DNA of 42,408 nucleotides, taken from positions 1-42,408 of the forward strand of contig CAIWRI010000042.1 in assembly GCA_903915035.1 (NCBI GenBank), written 5' to 3'. The position numbers were made by a program, and so were the translations under genes. This document shows, one piece after another, positions 18,678 through 26,817 of this stretch. Numbering within the stretch: the first letter of the stretch is position 1; the number at the start of each line of letters is the position of its first letter. Source of the stretch: an uncultured Nitrosomonadales bacterium (lineage in GTDB: Bacteria; Pseudomonadota; Gammaproteobacteria; Burkholderiales; Gallionellaceae). The notes under the pieces were generated by a model. The model ran no database searches. It saw nothing but the letters and a program-made list of their open reading frames with translations, and was not told the DNA's origin.

Positions 18678-19157
18678 ATGAATATCAAACATCTCAGCGC
18701 TTTTCTTGGTATCAGTTTTTGCGCCTTAATGAGCACCAGCGCATTTGCCCATGAACAGCATTCACACAGGAATGGCTGTGAGCATTCAACAGCTAAAGAG
18801 TATGGCGCACATTTTGAAAAGCGCATGGCGGCATTGCGCACCGCGTTAAAACTGACAGCTACGCAGGAAACCGGCTGGACCGACTTTGCCGGTAAAATGA
18901 AACCGGCTGAAATGGCAAAGCATGAGCATCAGGATTGGGCAAAGTTGAATACGCCTGATCGTCTTGATCGTATGCTGGATGGCATGAAGCTGCATGAAAA
19001 GAGCATGGAAGAGCATGTGGCCGCAGTCAAAACCTTCTATGAGATCCTGAATGCCGATCAGAAAAAAACCTTTGATAGCAACTTTACGGGTCAACATCAT
19101 GAGGGTCATCATCACTGGAAACATCATCATGATCATGACGGGCAGGATAAAAAATAA
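18678..19157 (+). CDS. Spy/CpxP-like periplasmic chaperone (LTXXQ family), paralogue 1
   Basis: 159 residues from the ATG at 18678 with AGGAG 10 nt upstream. A signal peptide ends near SAFA-HEQ (residues 1-23). The mature protein is all-helical with the family motifs LTATQ (residues ~63-67) and a second LNADQKKTFDSNF. The C-terminus is a His-rich tail (HHEGHHHWKHHHDHDG) that could bind metal. Spy and CpxP are envelope-stress proteins that bind unfolded periplasmic proteins or sensor kinases; this protein's exact role is inferred. A close paralogue lies at 21599-22060 in the opposite orientation, with a shared upstream regulatory block. Confidence 0.85.
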   Translation: MNIKHLSAFLGISFCALMSTSAFAHEQHSHRNGCEHSTAKEYGAHFEKRMAALRTALKLTATQETGWTDFAGKMKPAEMAKHEHQDWAKLNTPDRLDRMLDGMKLHEKSMEEHVAAVKTFYEILNADQKKTFDSNFTGQHHEGHHHWKHHHDHDGQDKK

Positions 19158-19323
19158 AGTACCGTGGGTTTAATTAGCGTATCTGCAATTCGGCAGACCG
19201 CTTGCCCGGTAAATTTTAACGAAGCTCCCGGGATACTGCTGAATTTATGCGAATATTTTGCAATTAAAGCACATATGTCGGATGCAAACGCTTTGTAAAA
19301 ATGAATTAGAAAGAGCATATATC

Positions 19324-19686
19324 ATGAAAAAATTATTGGTTCTCATTCTTGTAATCGTATCAATCACGCCAGCTTACGCTGATCATGGCAGGGGTTGGGG
19401 TGGCGGCAGGGGAGGCTACTGGGGAGGCGGCTGGATCGCTCCGGCTATTGTAGGTAGTGTTATTGCTTACGATTTAGCTTATAGTCGTCCCTACCCTTAT
19501 TCTGTGTATGAACAACCCTATCCGGTGTACGTACAAAGTTCTCAGATCTATGAACAGCCTGTTCAAGTTCAGCCGCCAGCCCAAATCTGGTATTACTGTG
19601 AATCGGCAAGAAGTTATTATCCATATGTGCCCAATTGCCCTGAAGGATGGAAATCTGTTCCTGCGCAACCTCCTCAGGCTCGTTAG
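19324..19686 (+). CDS. Secreted Gly/Tyr/Pro-rich small protein, function unknown
   Basis: 120 residues. The start at 19324 (AGAAAGAG just upstream) gives signal peptide MKKLLVLILVIVSITPAYA with cleavage before DHG. The mature N-terminus is Gly/Trp-rich (HGRGWGGGRGGYWGGGW), then a short hydrophobic patch (APAIVGSVIAYDLAY), Tyr/Pro/Gln-rich spacer, and a C-terminal WYYCESARSYYPYVPNCPEGWKSVPAQPP. That last motif, with two Cys, recurs at the end of many proteobacterial envelope proteins of unknown function. It is probably cell-envelope associated. It lies 166 bp downstream of the spy-like gene. Confidence 0.8.
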   Translation: MKKLLVLILVIVSITPAYADHGRGWGGGRGGYWGGGWIAPAIVGSVIAYDLAYSRPYPYSVYEQPYPVYVQSSQIYEQPVQVQPPAQIWYYCESARSYYPYVPNCPEGWKSVPAQPPQAR

Positions 19687-19765
19687 ACATTATGTGTTGA
19701 GTCATCTACGGTGTGAATTAAAGTAACAATTTATTCTATATAACAACAGTTTGGAGATTGAAACC

Positions 19766-20305
19766 ATGCGTTATTCTGTGATTGCAGTAACTTTACTGGG
19801 CGTGCTGTCGGGGTGTGCAAATATTCCGAATGGCCCCAGTGTTGCAGTGATGCCGGCTCCCGGCAAATCTTTTGAGCAATTCAATGCCGATGACAATCTA
19901 TGCAGACAATACGCCCAAAATGCGATTGGAACATCGGCCAACGATGCTGCAGCAAACAGTGAAGTAAAGAGCATTGCAATCGGCACAGCAATAGGCGCTG
20001 TGGCCGGCGCACTTATGGGCGGACATCAGGGTGCCGGATCGGGTGCGGCCATAGGGATGCTGGGCGGCGCATCCGTGGGTTCAAATCAGGCGCAATATAG
20101 CGGGCGTGAGACTCAGCGCCGCTATGACATTGCCTATGAGCAATGTATGTATGCCAAAGGAAATCAGCTTCCGCAAAGCAACGCTTACCGGCCCAGGGTA
20201 ATTTATTCTAGACCTCCTGTGCAATCCGCACCGGCATACTATCCCCCTCCGCCACCCAATACGTCCGCGCCAGCTTATTATCCACCTCCGCCCCCGGGAC
20301 AATAA
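19766..20305 (+). CDS. Glycine-zipper lipoprotein with Pro-rich C-terminal repeats
   Basis: 179 residues from the ATG at 19766, preceded by TTGGAG at 9 nt. The signal MRYSVIAVTLLGVLSGC has a lipobox LSGC. A globular segment (FEQFNADDNLCRQYAQNAIG) is followed by a glycine zipper (IGTAIGAVAGALMGGHQGAGSGAAIGMLGGASVGS, residues ~72-106), which is common in outer-membrane lipoproteins, and a Cys-containing helix (RRYDIAYEQCMYAKGNQLP). The tail holds two copies of SAPAYYPPPPP. The role is unknown, probably envelope structural or stress related. AGTAACAATT 34 nt upstream partly matches the spy-associated site. Confidence 0.82.
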   Translation: MRYSVIAVTLLGVLSGCANIPNGPSVAVMPAPGKSFEQFNADDNLCRQYAQNAIGTSANDAAANSEVKSIAIGTAIGAVAGALMGGHQGAGSGAAIGMLGGASVGSNQAQYSGRETQRRYDIAYEQCMYAKGNQLPQSNAYRPRVIYSRPPVQSAPAYYPPPPPNTSAPAYYPPPPPGQ

Positions 20306-20397
20306 GCCGGACAATTCTTAGCAACTGATATTACGCAATAAAAACAACTTCGCCGGGGCAGACTGGCAGCTGCAAATCTGTCGGCGCACCTCTATAC

Positions 20398-20434
20398 CCA
20401 GCAAACAAAGCGCGACGGCACCGCTGTTTGCTGG
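20398..20434. repeat. 10-bp perfect inverted repeat
   Basis: CCAGCAAACA and TGTTTGCTGG separated by 17 nt, between the converging lipoprotein and membrane-protein genes. It has no T-run. It may be a convergent transcription end or a processing hairpin. Confidence 0.45.
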
Positions 20435-20538
20435 ATATCGAGGCGATGCATAGCGTTACGATATGCAGAAAGCATCGCATTAGAGACTTTATAACGAGTG
20501 AGCAACTACTGACCAGCAGAGTATCGACAGACTTCAGT

Positions 20539-20907
20539 TCAACGAGGACGATGCTCCCGGTCAAACTTATTCTCAGCATCGGTCACATGACTGACCAGCA
20601 CGTGAGAGATCATATTCATGCCTATGCCTGCAAACACGGCCGGTATCAAATACAGCGCAAGAGAGATCTCCGATCTGAAAATAGTATCGTCAAGTAAAGA
20701 AGTCGACAATCGTGCCATCGCTTTCAGTCGCTGCAAAAGAAACACATCCACGCCGGATAACATAATGAGGATAACTGCGAACAGCAGCACCGTATGACGT
20801 GAAATCACTCGCTTCCACATCATATAGCCATACAGAGAAACAGGTAAAATCATTGAAAAAATGATCAGCGCAAAAAAATCAAACTCTATAAATACGGATT
20901 TATTCAT
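20539..20907 (-). CDS. Small membrane protein, function unknown
   Basis: 122 residues from the ATG at 20907 (MNKSVFIEFDFFALIIFSM); AGGC lies upstream. Three hydrophobic segments are visible (residues ~10-32, ~40-58 and ~85-108), with a charged segment between the second and third (RLKAMARLSTSLLDDTIFRSEI) and a polar tail ending DREHRPR. No family recognised. It is leftward, the last of three to four small leftward genes between the lipoprotein and the second spy-like gene. Confidence 0.6.
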   Translation of the reverse strand: MNKSVFIEFDFFALIIFSMILPVSLYGYMMWKRVISRHTVLLFAVILIMLSGVDVFLLQRLKAMARLSTSLLDDTIFRSEISLALYLIPAVFAGIGMNMISHVLVSHVTDAENKFDREHRPR

Positions 20908-20979
20908 TTTCAATTTGCCTGCTGATTTTACGTCTGAGAGACAAGGTATCCAGATAGGCGAGTTAACGGCTATGCGACT

Positions 20980-21174
20980 TTAATCTGACAAGGGAATTGT
21001 AATACTGTCCAGAGCGGTGTGCATGGCCGCCAGAATGAGCTTATCAGCCGCCAACTGGTCTATGTCAGGAATATCCCAATCAAAAATTCTGCGATACTTT
21101 TCAACCAGACTGCGCATGTCCGCAATAATTTCATTACGATACCTGTCCAACTCAATTTGCTCTATGTCTTTCAT
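20980..21174 (-). CDS. Small soluble helical protein, function unknown
   Basis: 64 residues with a strong ribosome binding site (AGGAG 6 nt before the ATG). The sequence MKDIEQIELDRYRNEIIADMRSLVEKYRRIFDWDIPDIDQ is acidic and helical with no signal peptide, so it is probably cytoplasmic. No known family recognised. It lies 72 bp upstream of the membrane protein gene on the same strand. Confidence 0.65.
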   Translation of the reverse strand: MKDIEQIELDRYRNEIIADMRSLVEKYRRIFDWDIPDIDQLAADKLILAAMHTALDSITIPLSD

Positions 21175-21263
21175 GATGAACTCCTTTTATGATTGAGTAA
21201 CCGCACAGCCTGTTCGTCATCCTTTAAACGATTTAAGCTGCGGACAGGCGATATACTATACCG

Positions 21264-21503
21264 CTAATTTTGTACGGGATTCGCTGGTTTGGCATCGTCT
21301 TGCTGATTGTGTGTATCGGACGCGTCCCTCTGCTTGGCTTGCCCGCGATGATGATCTCGTTTAACCGGTTTATCCGGACTTTTACTGACGCTTTGATAAC
21401 CATTGCCGTGATAGCCCGTTCCAAATGCGGCAGGATCAATATCCGCCATGGCCGCAGTAGATAGTACAAATATGGCGACTACGCATAGAAATTTTGCTGG
21501 CAT
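21264..21503 (-). CDS. Small secreted protein, function unknown
   Basis: 79 residues from the ATG at 21503, chosen because AAGGAA precedes it. A signal peptide (MPAKFLCVVAIFVLSTAAMA) is followed by DIDPAAFGTGYHGNGYQSV and a highly charged, probably disordered tail rich in Lys, Arg, Asp and Gln. No family recognised. It lies 95 bp downstream of the second spy-like gene on the same strand, so may share its transcript. Confidence 0.65.
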   Translation of the reverse strand: MPAKFLCVVAIFVLSTAAMADIDPAAFGTGYHGNGYQSVSKSPDKPVKRDHHRGQAKQRDASDTHNQQDDAKPANPVQN

Positions 21504-21598
21504 ATTCAATTCCTTCACTTCAAGGTATATCGTGTTTCAAAATGAAAAAAATTTCAAGCCCGAACGAACCTGAGATATCTTTTTTGGCCCGGCGGGGA

Positions 21599-22060
21599 TT
21601 ATTTTTTATCCTGCATATCACGATCCTGGCGCACATGGTGGTGTTGCATATGGCGTCTACCCATAAATTCACTGTCAAAAATCTTTTTCTGATCGGCATT
21701 CAAGGCCTGATAGAAGATTCTGACCGCAGCCACGTGTTCCTCCATATTCTTTTCATGCAGCTTCATGCCATTCAGTATGCGATCCAGCCGATCAGGCGTA
21801 CTCAGCGTCGCCCAATCCTCATGCTTCGCCATTTCGGGCGACTTCATTTTACCTGCAAAATCGCCCCAACCCGCTTCCTGAGGCGTGCTCAATTTTAGCG
21901 CGCTATGCAGTTTGTCCATATGTTTTTCAAAAAAAGCGTCATGTGCTTTGCCGGATGAATACTCACATCCGTGATGATATTGTTCATGAGCAAACGCGCT
22001 GTTGCTCAATAAAGCGGTAAAACTGATGGCAAGAAAGGTGCTCAAATGTTTTTTATTCAT
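21599..22060 (-). CDS. Spy/CpxP-like periplasmic chaperone (LTXXQ family), paralogue 2
   Basis: 153 residues, ATG at 22060 with AGGAG 9 nt upstream. The signal peptide ends at SAFA-HEQ as in paralogue 1, and the two proteins align throughout: FEKHMDKLHSALKLSTPQEAGWGDFAGKMKSPEMAKHE, then TPDRLDRILNGMKLHEKNMEEHVAAV and LNADQKKIFDSEF. The first LTXXQ motif is LSTPQ here. The His-rich tail is shorter (MQHHHVRQDRDMQ). It is likely periplasmic and envelope-stress responsive. It is divergent from mdtA, sharing a 375-bp intergenic region with the conserved upstream site. Confidence 0.85.
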   Translation of the reverse strand: MNKKHLSTFLAISFTALLSNSAFAHEQYHHGCEYSSGKAHDAFFEKHMDKLHSALKLSTPQEAGWGDFAGKMKSPEMAKHEDWATLSTPDRLDRILNGMKLHEKNMEEHVAAVRIFYQALNADQKKIFDSEFMGRRHMQHHHVRQDRDMQDKK

Positions 22061-22123
22061 GTTATTTCTCCTGTTTGATTGAATGAGTATAAAACTGTTT
22101 AATAGTCCGTTTTCTCGCTACTC

Positions 22124-22158
22124 AGGGAGTCGGTCATTATGCAAAACTGCATCTCCCT
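22124..22158 (-). promoter_or_regulatory. Stem-loop in the leader of spy-like paralogue 2
   Basis: AGGGAG (22124-22129) pairs with CTCCCT (22153-22158), and an inner ATGCA-AAAC-TGCAT hairpin (22139-22152) lies within. If transcription starts near 22206 this folds in the 5' leader. A role in mRNA stability or control is inference. Confidence 0.4.
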
Positions 22159-22259
22159 AAGCCGTGGGTAATTTCCGGCAACACAGTTTCAATACGTGTG
22201 CTGTTGCAGGCATAATAGTGAGCAAGTGTAAGAAAAGTGTTTGCAGAACTGCATAATTC

Positions 22260-22274
22260 GTAATCAATTGTTAC
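22260..22274 (-). promoter_or_regulatory. Candidate activator site upstream of spy-like paralogue 2 (shared with mdtA)
   Basis: Read on the minus strand it is GTAACAATTGATTAC, 14 of 15 identical to the site at 18442-18456, and it begins 57 nt before TATTAT (22217-22212), the same spacing. The region also lies upstream of the divergent mdtA gene, whose own -10-like TATAAT is at 22399-22404. Confidence 0.6.
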
Positions 22275-22435
22275 TTGATTCACAGCGAGGTGAAGATTTA
22301 TGTGGTGAGCAATAATTAGCTATGTAGATTCGCACTCAATAGCAAGCGGTAAAGTTGTAAAAAATTGTTTCAAATACCGTGACTTTCATATTCTTCCGTA
22401 TAATCCAGCCAACTTATTTGCATACATCGAATACC

Positions 22436-23668
22436 ATGCCATCTCAGCCCCCACACTCCTCGCCTTCTCGCCTGACCGCCCTGATTTTTCTGGCAGGCTT
22501 TATCTCTGTTGCGCATGCGAAAGGGGGCGATAGTCGTCAAGGTGGTAACGGTCCGACACCGGTCGCGGCAGCCATCGTACAGCAGCAGTCCATGCCCGTA
22601 TGGATAGAAGCGCAGGGCACTGCAATTCCGCAGCGTTATGTCAGCGTGATGCCGCGCGTGGCAGGACTGCTGACCAGCATCAATTTTAAGGAAGGTCAGG
22701 CAGTTAAAGCCGGACAATTGCTGGCAACCCTGGATGCAGAACCCTACCGCATACTGCTAGCACAGGCAGAGGCGCAAATGCTGCGCGATAGAGCAACCCT
22801 TGAGGGCGGAAAATCCGACTTGCAGCGTTATGAAACCCTGCTGACACAGGATTCCATTGCAGCTCAACAGGTAACAGATCAACGCTTTTTGGTAGCGCAA
22901 CTGACCGGCACCGTCGCTACCGACAAAGCCGCAACAGACAACGCACAATTACAGCTTGCTTACACCCGCATCACTGCACCGATTTCAGGCATCGCTGGTC
23001 TGCGCCAGGTCGATACCGGCAATATGCTAGGCACCACCGGTGCTATTGGTGGCGGCAACAGCGCACTGTCCGGCACAGCCGCGACAGCCACACCGATTGT
23101 TAGCATCGCACAAGTGCAACCCGTCAACGTATTATTCGCCATTCCGCAAAACCAGTTACCTGCGGTACTCACGCGCCTGCATAGCGGCGCCACCTTATCC
23201 GTACAGGCATGGGATCAGCGTCGCGCCAACGTGTTAGACACAGGCCATGTGATTGCTGTGGATAATCAGATTAATTCCGCCACCGGCACCGTAATGATTA
23301 AGGCACAGTTTGCCAATTCCCGCCTGTCGCTGTTTCCTAACCAGTTTGTCAATGCAAAACTGCTCGTTGACACCCTCAAGGGTGCACTGACGATACCGAC
23401 TGCGGCCATCGCCACCGGGGCACCCGGCAGCTATGTGTATGTGATCAACAGTAACAACAAAGTAATGCTGCGCACCGTGACCACCGGTGTCACCGACAAA
23501 GATACCACCACGATTACCGCCGGACTCAAATTAGGTGAGCGCGTCGTCACCGATGGTCTGGACAAATTAAGAGAGGGTTCTTTAGTACAGATTGTCACGC
23601 CAGCGGGTAAACCCGACGGAAAATCAGGCAGAAAAAATGAAGGCAAGTCAGGCGAATGGAAAAAATGA
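22436..23668 (+). CDS. mdtA: Multidrug RND efflux periplasmic adaptor, MdtA-like
   Basis: 410 residues from the ATG at 22436; an upstream in-frame start lacks a signal sequence. A signal peptide ends near SVAHA-KGG. It is a HlyD-type adaptor: lipoyl half ([42 protein letters not shown]), helical hairpin (~100-170), [25 protein letters not shown], beta-barrel and C-terminal domain, then a Lys/Gly-rich tail ([20 protein letters not shown]). It is first in the operon with two permeases and an outer membrane factor, the layout of E. coli mdtABC. It overlaps the mdtB start. TATAAT 32 nt upstream of the ATG is a candidate -10. Confidence 0.92.
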   Translation: MPSQPPHSSPSRLTALIFLAGFISVAHAKGGDSRQGGNGPTPVAAAIVQQQSMPVWIEAQGTAIPQRYVSVMPRVAGLLTSINFKEGQAVKAGQLLATLDAEPYRILLAQAEAQMLRDRATLEGGKSDLQRYETLLTQDSIAAQQVTDQRFLVAQLTGTVATDKAATDNAQLQLAYTRITAPISGIAGLRQVDTGNMLGTTGAIGGGNSALSGTAATATPIVSIAQVQPVNVLFAIPQNQLPAVLTRLHSGATLSVQAWDQRRANVLDTGHVIAVDNQINSATGTVMIKAQFANSRLSLFPNQFVNAKLLVDTLKGALTIPTAAIATGAPGSYVYVINSNNKVMLRTVTTGVTDKDTTTITAGLKLGERVVTDGLDKLREGSLVQIVTPAGKPDGKSGRKNEGKSGEWKK

Positions 23669-26600
23669 GCAGCACACCACCGGAATCATTAGAACCCGTC
23701 GTTGCCGTCATTAACCCTGAAATAACCGATTACCCCAGTCCCTCCAGACTGTTTATTCTGCGCCCTGTCGCCACCAGCCTGCTGATGCTAGCCGTTCTGC
23801 TGCTGGGTTTTTTAGGCTATCAACTGCTGCCGCAATCCGCGCTGCCCGAAGTGGACTACCCTACCATACAGGTGACTACACTCTATCCGGGGGCCAGCCC
23901 CGATGTCACGACCTCATCCATTACATCGCCCCTGGAGCGGCAATTCGGCCAGATGCCGGGTCTGTCACAAATGTGGTCGAGCAGTTCAGGTGGTGCCTCG
24001 GTCATCAATCTGCGTTTTGATTTGACCCTGCCGCTCGATGTCGCCGAGCAGGAAGTACAGGCGGCAATCAATGCCGCAACCACTTTTTTACCGCTTGATT
24101 TACCCCAGCCGCCGATTTATGCCAAAGTCAATCCGGCTGATACCCCGGTCATTACCCTGGGTCTGACTTCTGAAACGTTACCGCTGACTCAGTTGCAGGA
24201 TCTGGCTGATACCCGTTTGTCACAAAAACTCTCACAAGTGCCCGGCGTAGGCCTGGTCAGTTTAAGTGGCGGTCAGCGCCCTGCGGTGAAAATACAGGTC
24301 AATGGCCGGCAACTGGCTGCCCTTAACTTAAGTCTGGCCAACATTCAAACGGCAATCGTTGCAGCCAATGTCAACAGCCCCAAGGGCAGCTTTGATGGCA
24401 GCACACGTGCGTTGACCATCAATGCCAACGACCAGTTGCAATCCATTGCTGATTATCAAAAACTCATCATTTCCTACAATAACGGCGCACCGGTGCGACT
24501 GGGCGATGTCGCCAGCGTCACACAAGGCGCAGAAAATGAGCTGCTGTCCGCCCGGGTCAATCACAAACCCGGCATCGTCATCAATGTTCAGCGCCAGCCC
24601 GGCGCTAACGTGATTGCGGTAGTCGATCATATTCAGCAGATGCTGCCGAAATTGCGCGACAGCCTGCCGGGTGCCACGCAACTGACCGTACTCTCTGATC
24701 GCACCGTCACCATCCGCTCGGCCATCAGCGATGTAAAGTTTGAACTGATGCTCTCGGTGATACTGGTCATCCTGGTGATATTCCTGTTCCTGCGCAGCGC
24801 CCGCGCCACCTTCATTCCGGCAATGGCAGTTCCCTTGTCACTGGTCGGCACTTTCGGCGTCATGTACCTGGCCGGTTTTTCCATCAATAATCTCACCCTG
24901 ATGGCAATGACCATCGCCACCGGTTTTGTGGTGGATGATGCGATTGTGATGATCGAAAATATCGCACGCTACATCGAGCAGGGCGAACCACCGATGCAAG
25001 CCGCATTAAAAGGCGCAAAACAAATCGGCTTCACCATTATTTCACTGACTATTTCACTGATTGCCGTGCTTATCCCTTTGCTGTTCATGGGAGATGTGGT
25101 AGGCCGGTTATTTCGTGAATTTGCCATCACGCTGGCGGTCTCCATATTAATCTCAGCGGTAGTTTCGCTGACCTTCACACCGATGCTGAGCGCAAGACTG
25201 CTCAAACCGGCAAGCGATGAAAAACATGGCCGCGTGCTCACTTATTTTCAGCTTCAGTTCGAACGGCTCACGGCAGTTTATGGCCGTGCCTTGCATCAGG
25301 TATTACGCCATCAGAACATGACGTTGATCGTCGCTACCGGCACGCTGGTATTGACCGTTCTGCTGTATATTTTTATTCCCAAAGGGTTTTTTCCGGTTGA
25401 AGATACCGGCATGATTCAGGGCATAACCCAGGCGTCGCAAGGCATCTCGTTTCAGGAAATGAATCGACAACAACAAACCCTGGTCGACACCCTCTTGAAA
25501 GATCCGGCCGTTGCCAGCATTTCATCCTTTATCGGCGTAGACGGCACCAACACCTCGCTCAATAGCGGTCGACTGCTTATCAGTTTAAAACCGCTGGAAC
25601 AGCGCCGTGACCGGGTCACTCCGATTATCAACCGCCTGCAAAAGCTTACCGCTGAGGTGACGGGGATTGATCTGTATATGCGTCCGGTGCAGGATCTGAC
25701 CATAGACGATCTGGTCAGTCGCAGTCCTTATCAGTTCAGCATTACCTCAACGGATGCGGCTGCACTCTCTGCCTGGAGCCGCACTCTGCTGGATAAGTTG
25801 CAGGCTTTGCCGGAATTGATGGATGTCGCCAGCAGTGTGCAGAACAAAGGGCTGCAAGCCTATGTAGACATCGACCGCGATGCGGCATCACGCCTGGGGA
25901 TCACGGTTACGAATATCGACAGCGCACTCTACAGCGCGTTTGGCCAGCGGCTGATTTCCACTATCTTCACCCAGTCGACGCAATACCGGGTGGTGTTGCA
26001 GTTAGCTTCTGAGGACAGGCAAGGCCTGCATGGTTTTGACAGCATTTACCTGACTTCAGCTTCCGGCGCATCGGTGCCCTTATCGCAAATCGCGCATATC
26101 GAACAGCGCACAGGGTTTCTGGAAGTTGACCACTTGGGGCAATTCCCCGCCGCGATGATTTCATTCGATCTGGCAAAAGGGGTCTCGATAGGCGCTGCGG
26201 TAGACGCAATCCATAAGGCACAAAAAGAAATCCAGCTACCGGCTTCGATTCCCTTGAAAATGCAAGGGGCGGCGGCAGCTTTCGAATCAGCACTGTCCAA
26301 TCAGCTCTGGCTGCTGCTCGCGGCGATAGCCACCATGTATATTGTGCTGGGCGTCCTGTATGAAAGCTTTGTCCATCCCGTGACGATATTATCGACCTTG
26401 CCCTCGGCCGGTATCGGTGCCCTGCTGGCATTGATATTGTCCGGCAACAGCCTGACAGTGATTGCCATCATCGGTATTATTCTGCTGATCGGCATTGTCA
26501 AAAAGAACGCCATTCTGATGGTGGATTTTGCGCTTGATGCGCAACGGAATCAGGGTATGTCAGCAGCGGACGCGATTTTTCAGGCAGCCATGCTGCGTTT

Positions 26601-26817
26601 AAGACCTATCCTGATGACGACCTTTGCCGCACTATTTGGTGCAGTGCCCTTGATCGTCGGCGGTGGTATGGGCGCTGAACTGCGCCAGCCGCTGGGGATT
26701 GCACTGGTAGGTGGCCTGCTGCTCTCGCAACTGCTGACATTGTTTACCACGCCGGTGATTTATCTGGCTTTTGACCGTTTGTTAGTCAGATGGTCAAGCG
26801 CAAAGGATGTCTCGTGA
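23656..26817 (+). CDS. mdtB: Multidrug RND efflux permease, MdtB-like
   Basis: 1053 residues from ATG 23656; an ATG at 23665 forms a 4-bp overlap with the mdtA stop and is equally plausible. It has the RND fold, with [45 protein letters not shown] at TM1, the relay pair in [16 protein letters not shown] (TM4), and [22 protein letters not shown] [24 protein letters not shown] near the end. In E. coli MdtB and MdtC form a B2C heterotrimer with proton-coupled export of bile salts, novobiocin and related compounds; the substrates here are not known. It overlaps mdtC by a GTGA. Confidence 0.95.
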   Translation: MEKMSSTPPESLEPVVAVINPEITDYPSPSRLFILRPVATSLLMLAVLLLGFLGYQLLPQSALPEVDYPTIQVTTLYPGASPDVTTSSITSPLERQFGQMPGLSQMWSSSSGGASVINLRFDLTLPLDVAEQEVQAAINAATTFLPLDLPQPPIYAKVNPADTPVITLGLTSETLPLTQLQDLADTRLSQKLSQVPGVGLVSLSGGQRPAVKIQVNGRQLAALNLSLANIQTAIVAANVNSPKGSFDGSTRALTINANDQLQSIADYQKLIISYNNGAPVRLGDVASVTQGAENELLSARVNHKPGIVINVQRQPGANVIAVVDHIQQMLPKLRDSLPGATQLTVLSDRTVTIRSAISDVKFELMLSVILVILVIFLFLRSARATFIPAMAVPLSLVGTFGVMYLAGFSINNLTLMAMTIATGFVVDDAIVMIENIARYIEQGEPPMQAALKGAKQIGFTIISLTISLIAVLIPLLFMGDVVGRLFREFAITLAVSILISAVVSLTFTPMLSARLLKPASDEKHGRVLTYFQLQFERLTAVYGRALHQVLRHQNMTLIVATGTLVLTVLLYIFIPKGFFPVEDTGMIQGITQASQGISFQEMNRQQQTLVDTLLKDPAVASISSFIGVDGTNTSLNSGRLLISLKPLEQRRDRVTPIINRLQKLTAEVTGIDLYMRPVQDLTIDDLVSRSPYQFSITSTDAAALSAWSRTLLDKLQALPELMDVASSVQNKGLQAYVDIDRDAASRLGITVTNIDSALYSAFGQRLISTIFTQSTQYRVVLQLASEDRQGLHGFDSIYLTSASGASVPLSQIAHIEQRTGFLEVDHLGQFPAAMISFDLAKGVSIGAAVDAIHKAQKEIQLPASIPLKMQGAAAAFESALSNQLWLLLAAIATMYIVLGVLYESFVHPVTILSTLPSAGIGALLALILSGNSLTVIAIIGIILLIGIVKKNAILMVDFALDAQRNQGMSAADAIFQAAMLRLRPILMTTFAALFGAVPLIVGGGMGAELRQPLGIALVGGLLLSQLLTLFTTPVIYLAFDRLLVRWSSAKDVS

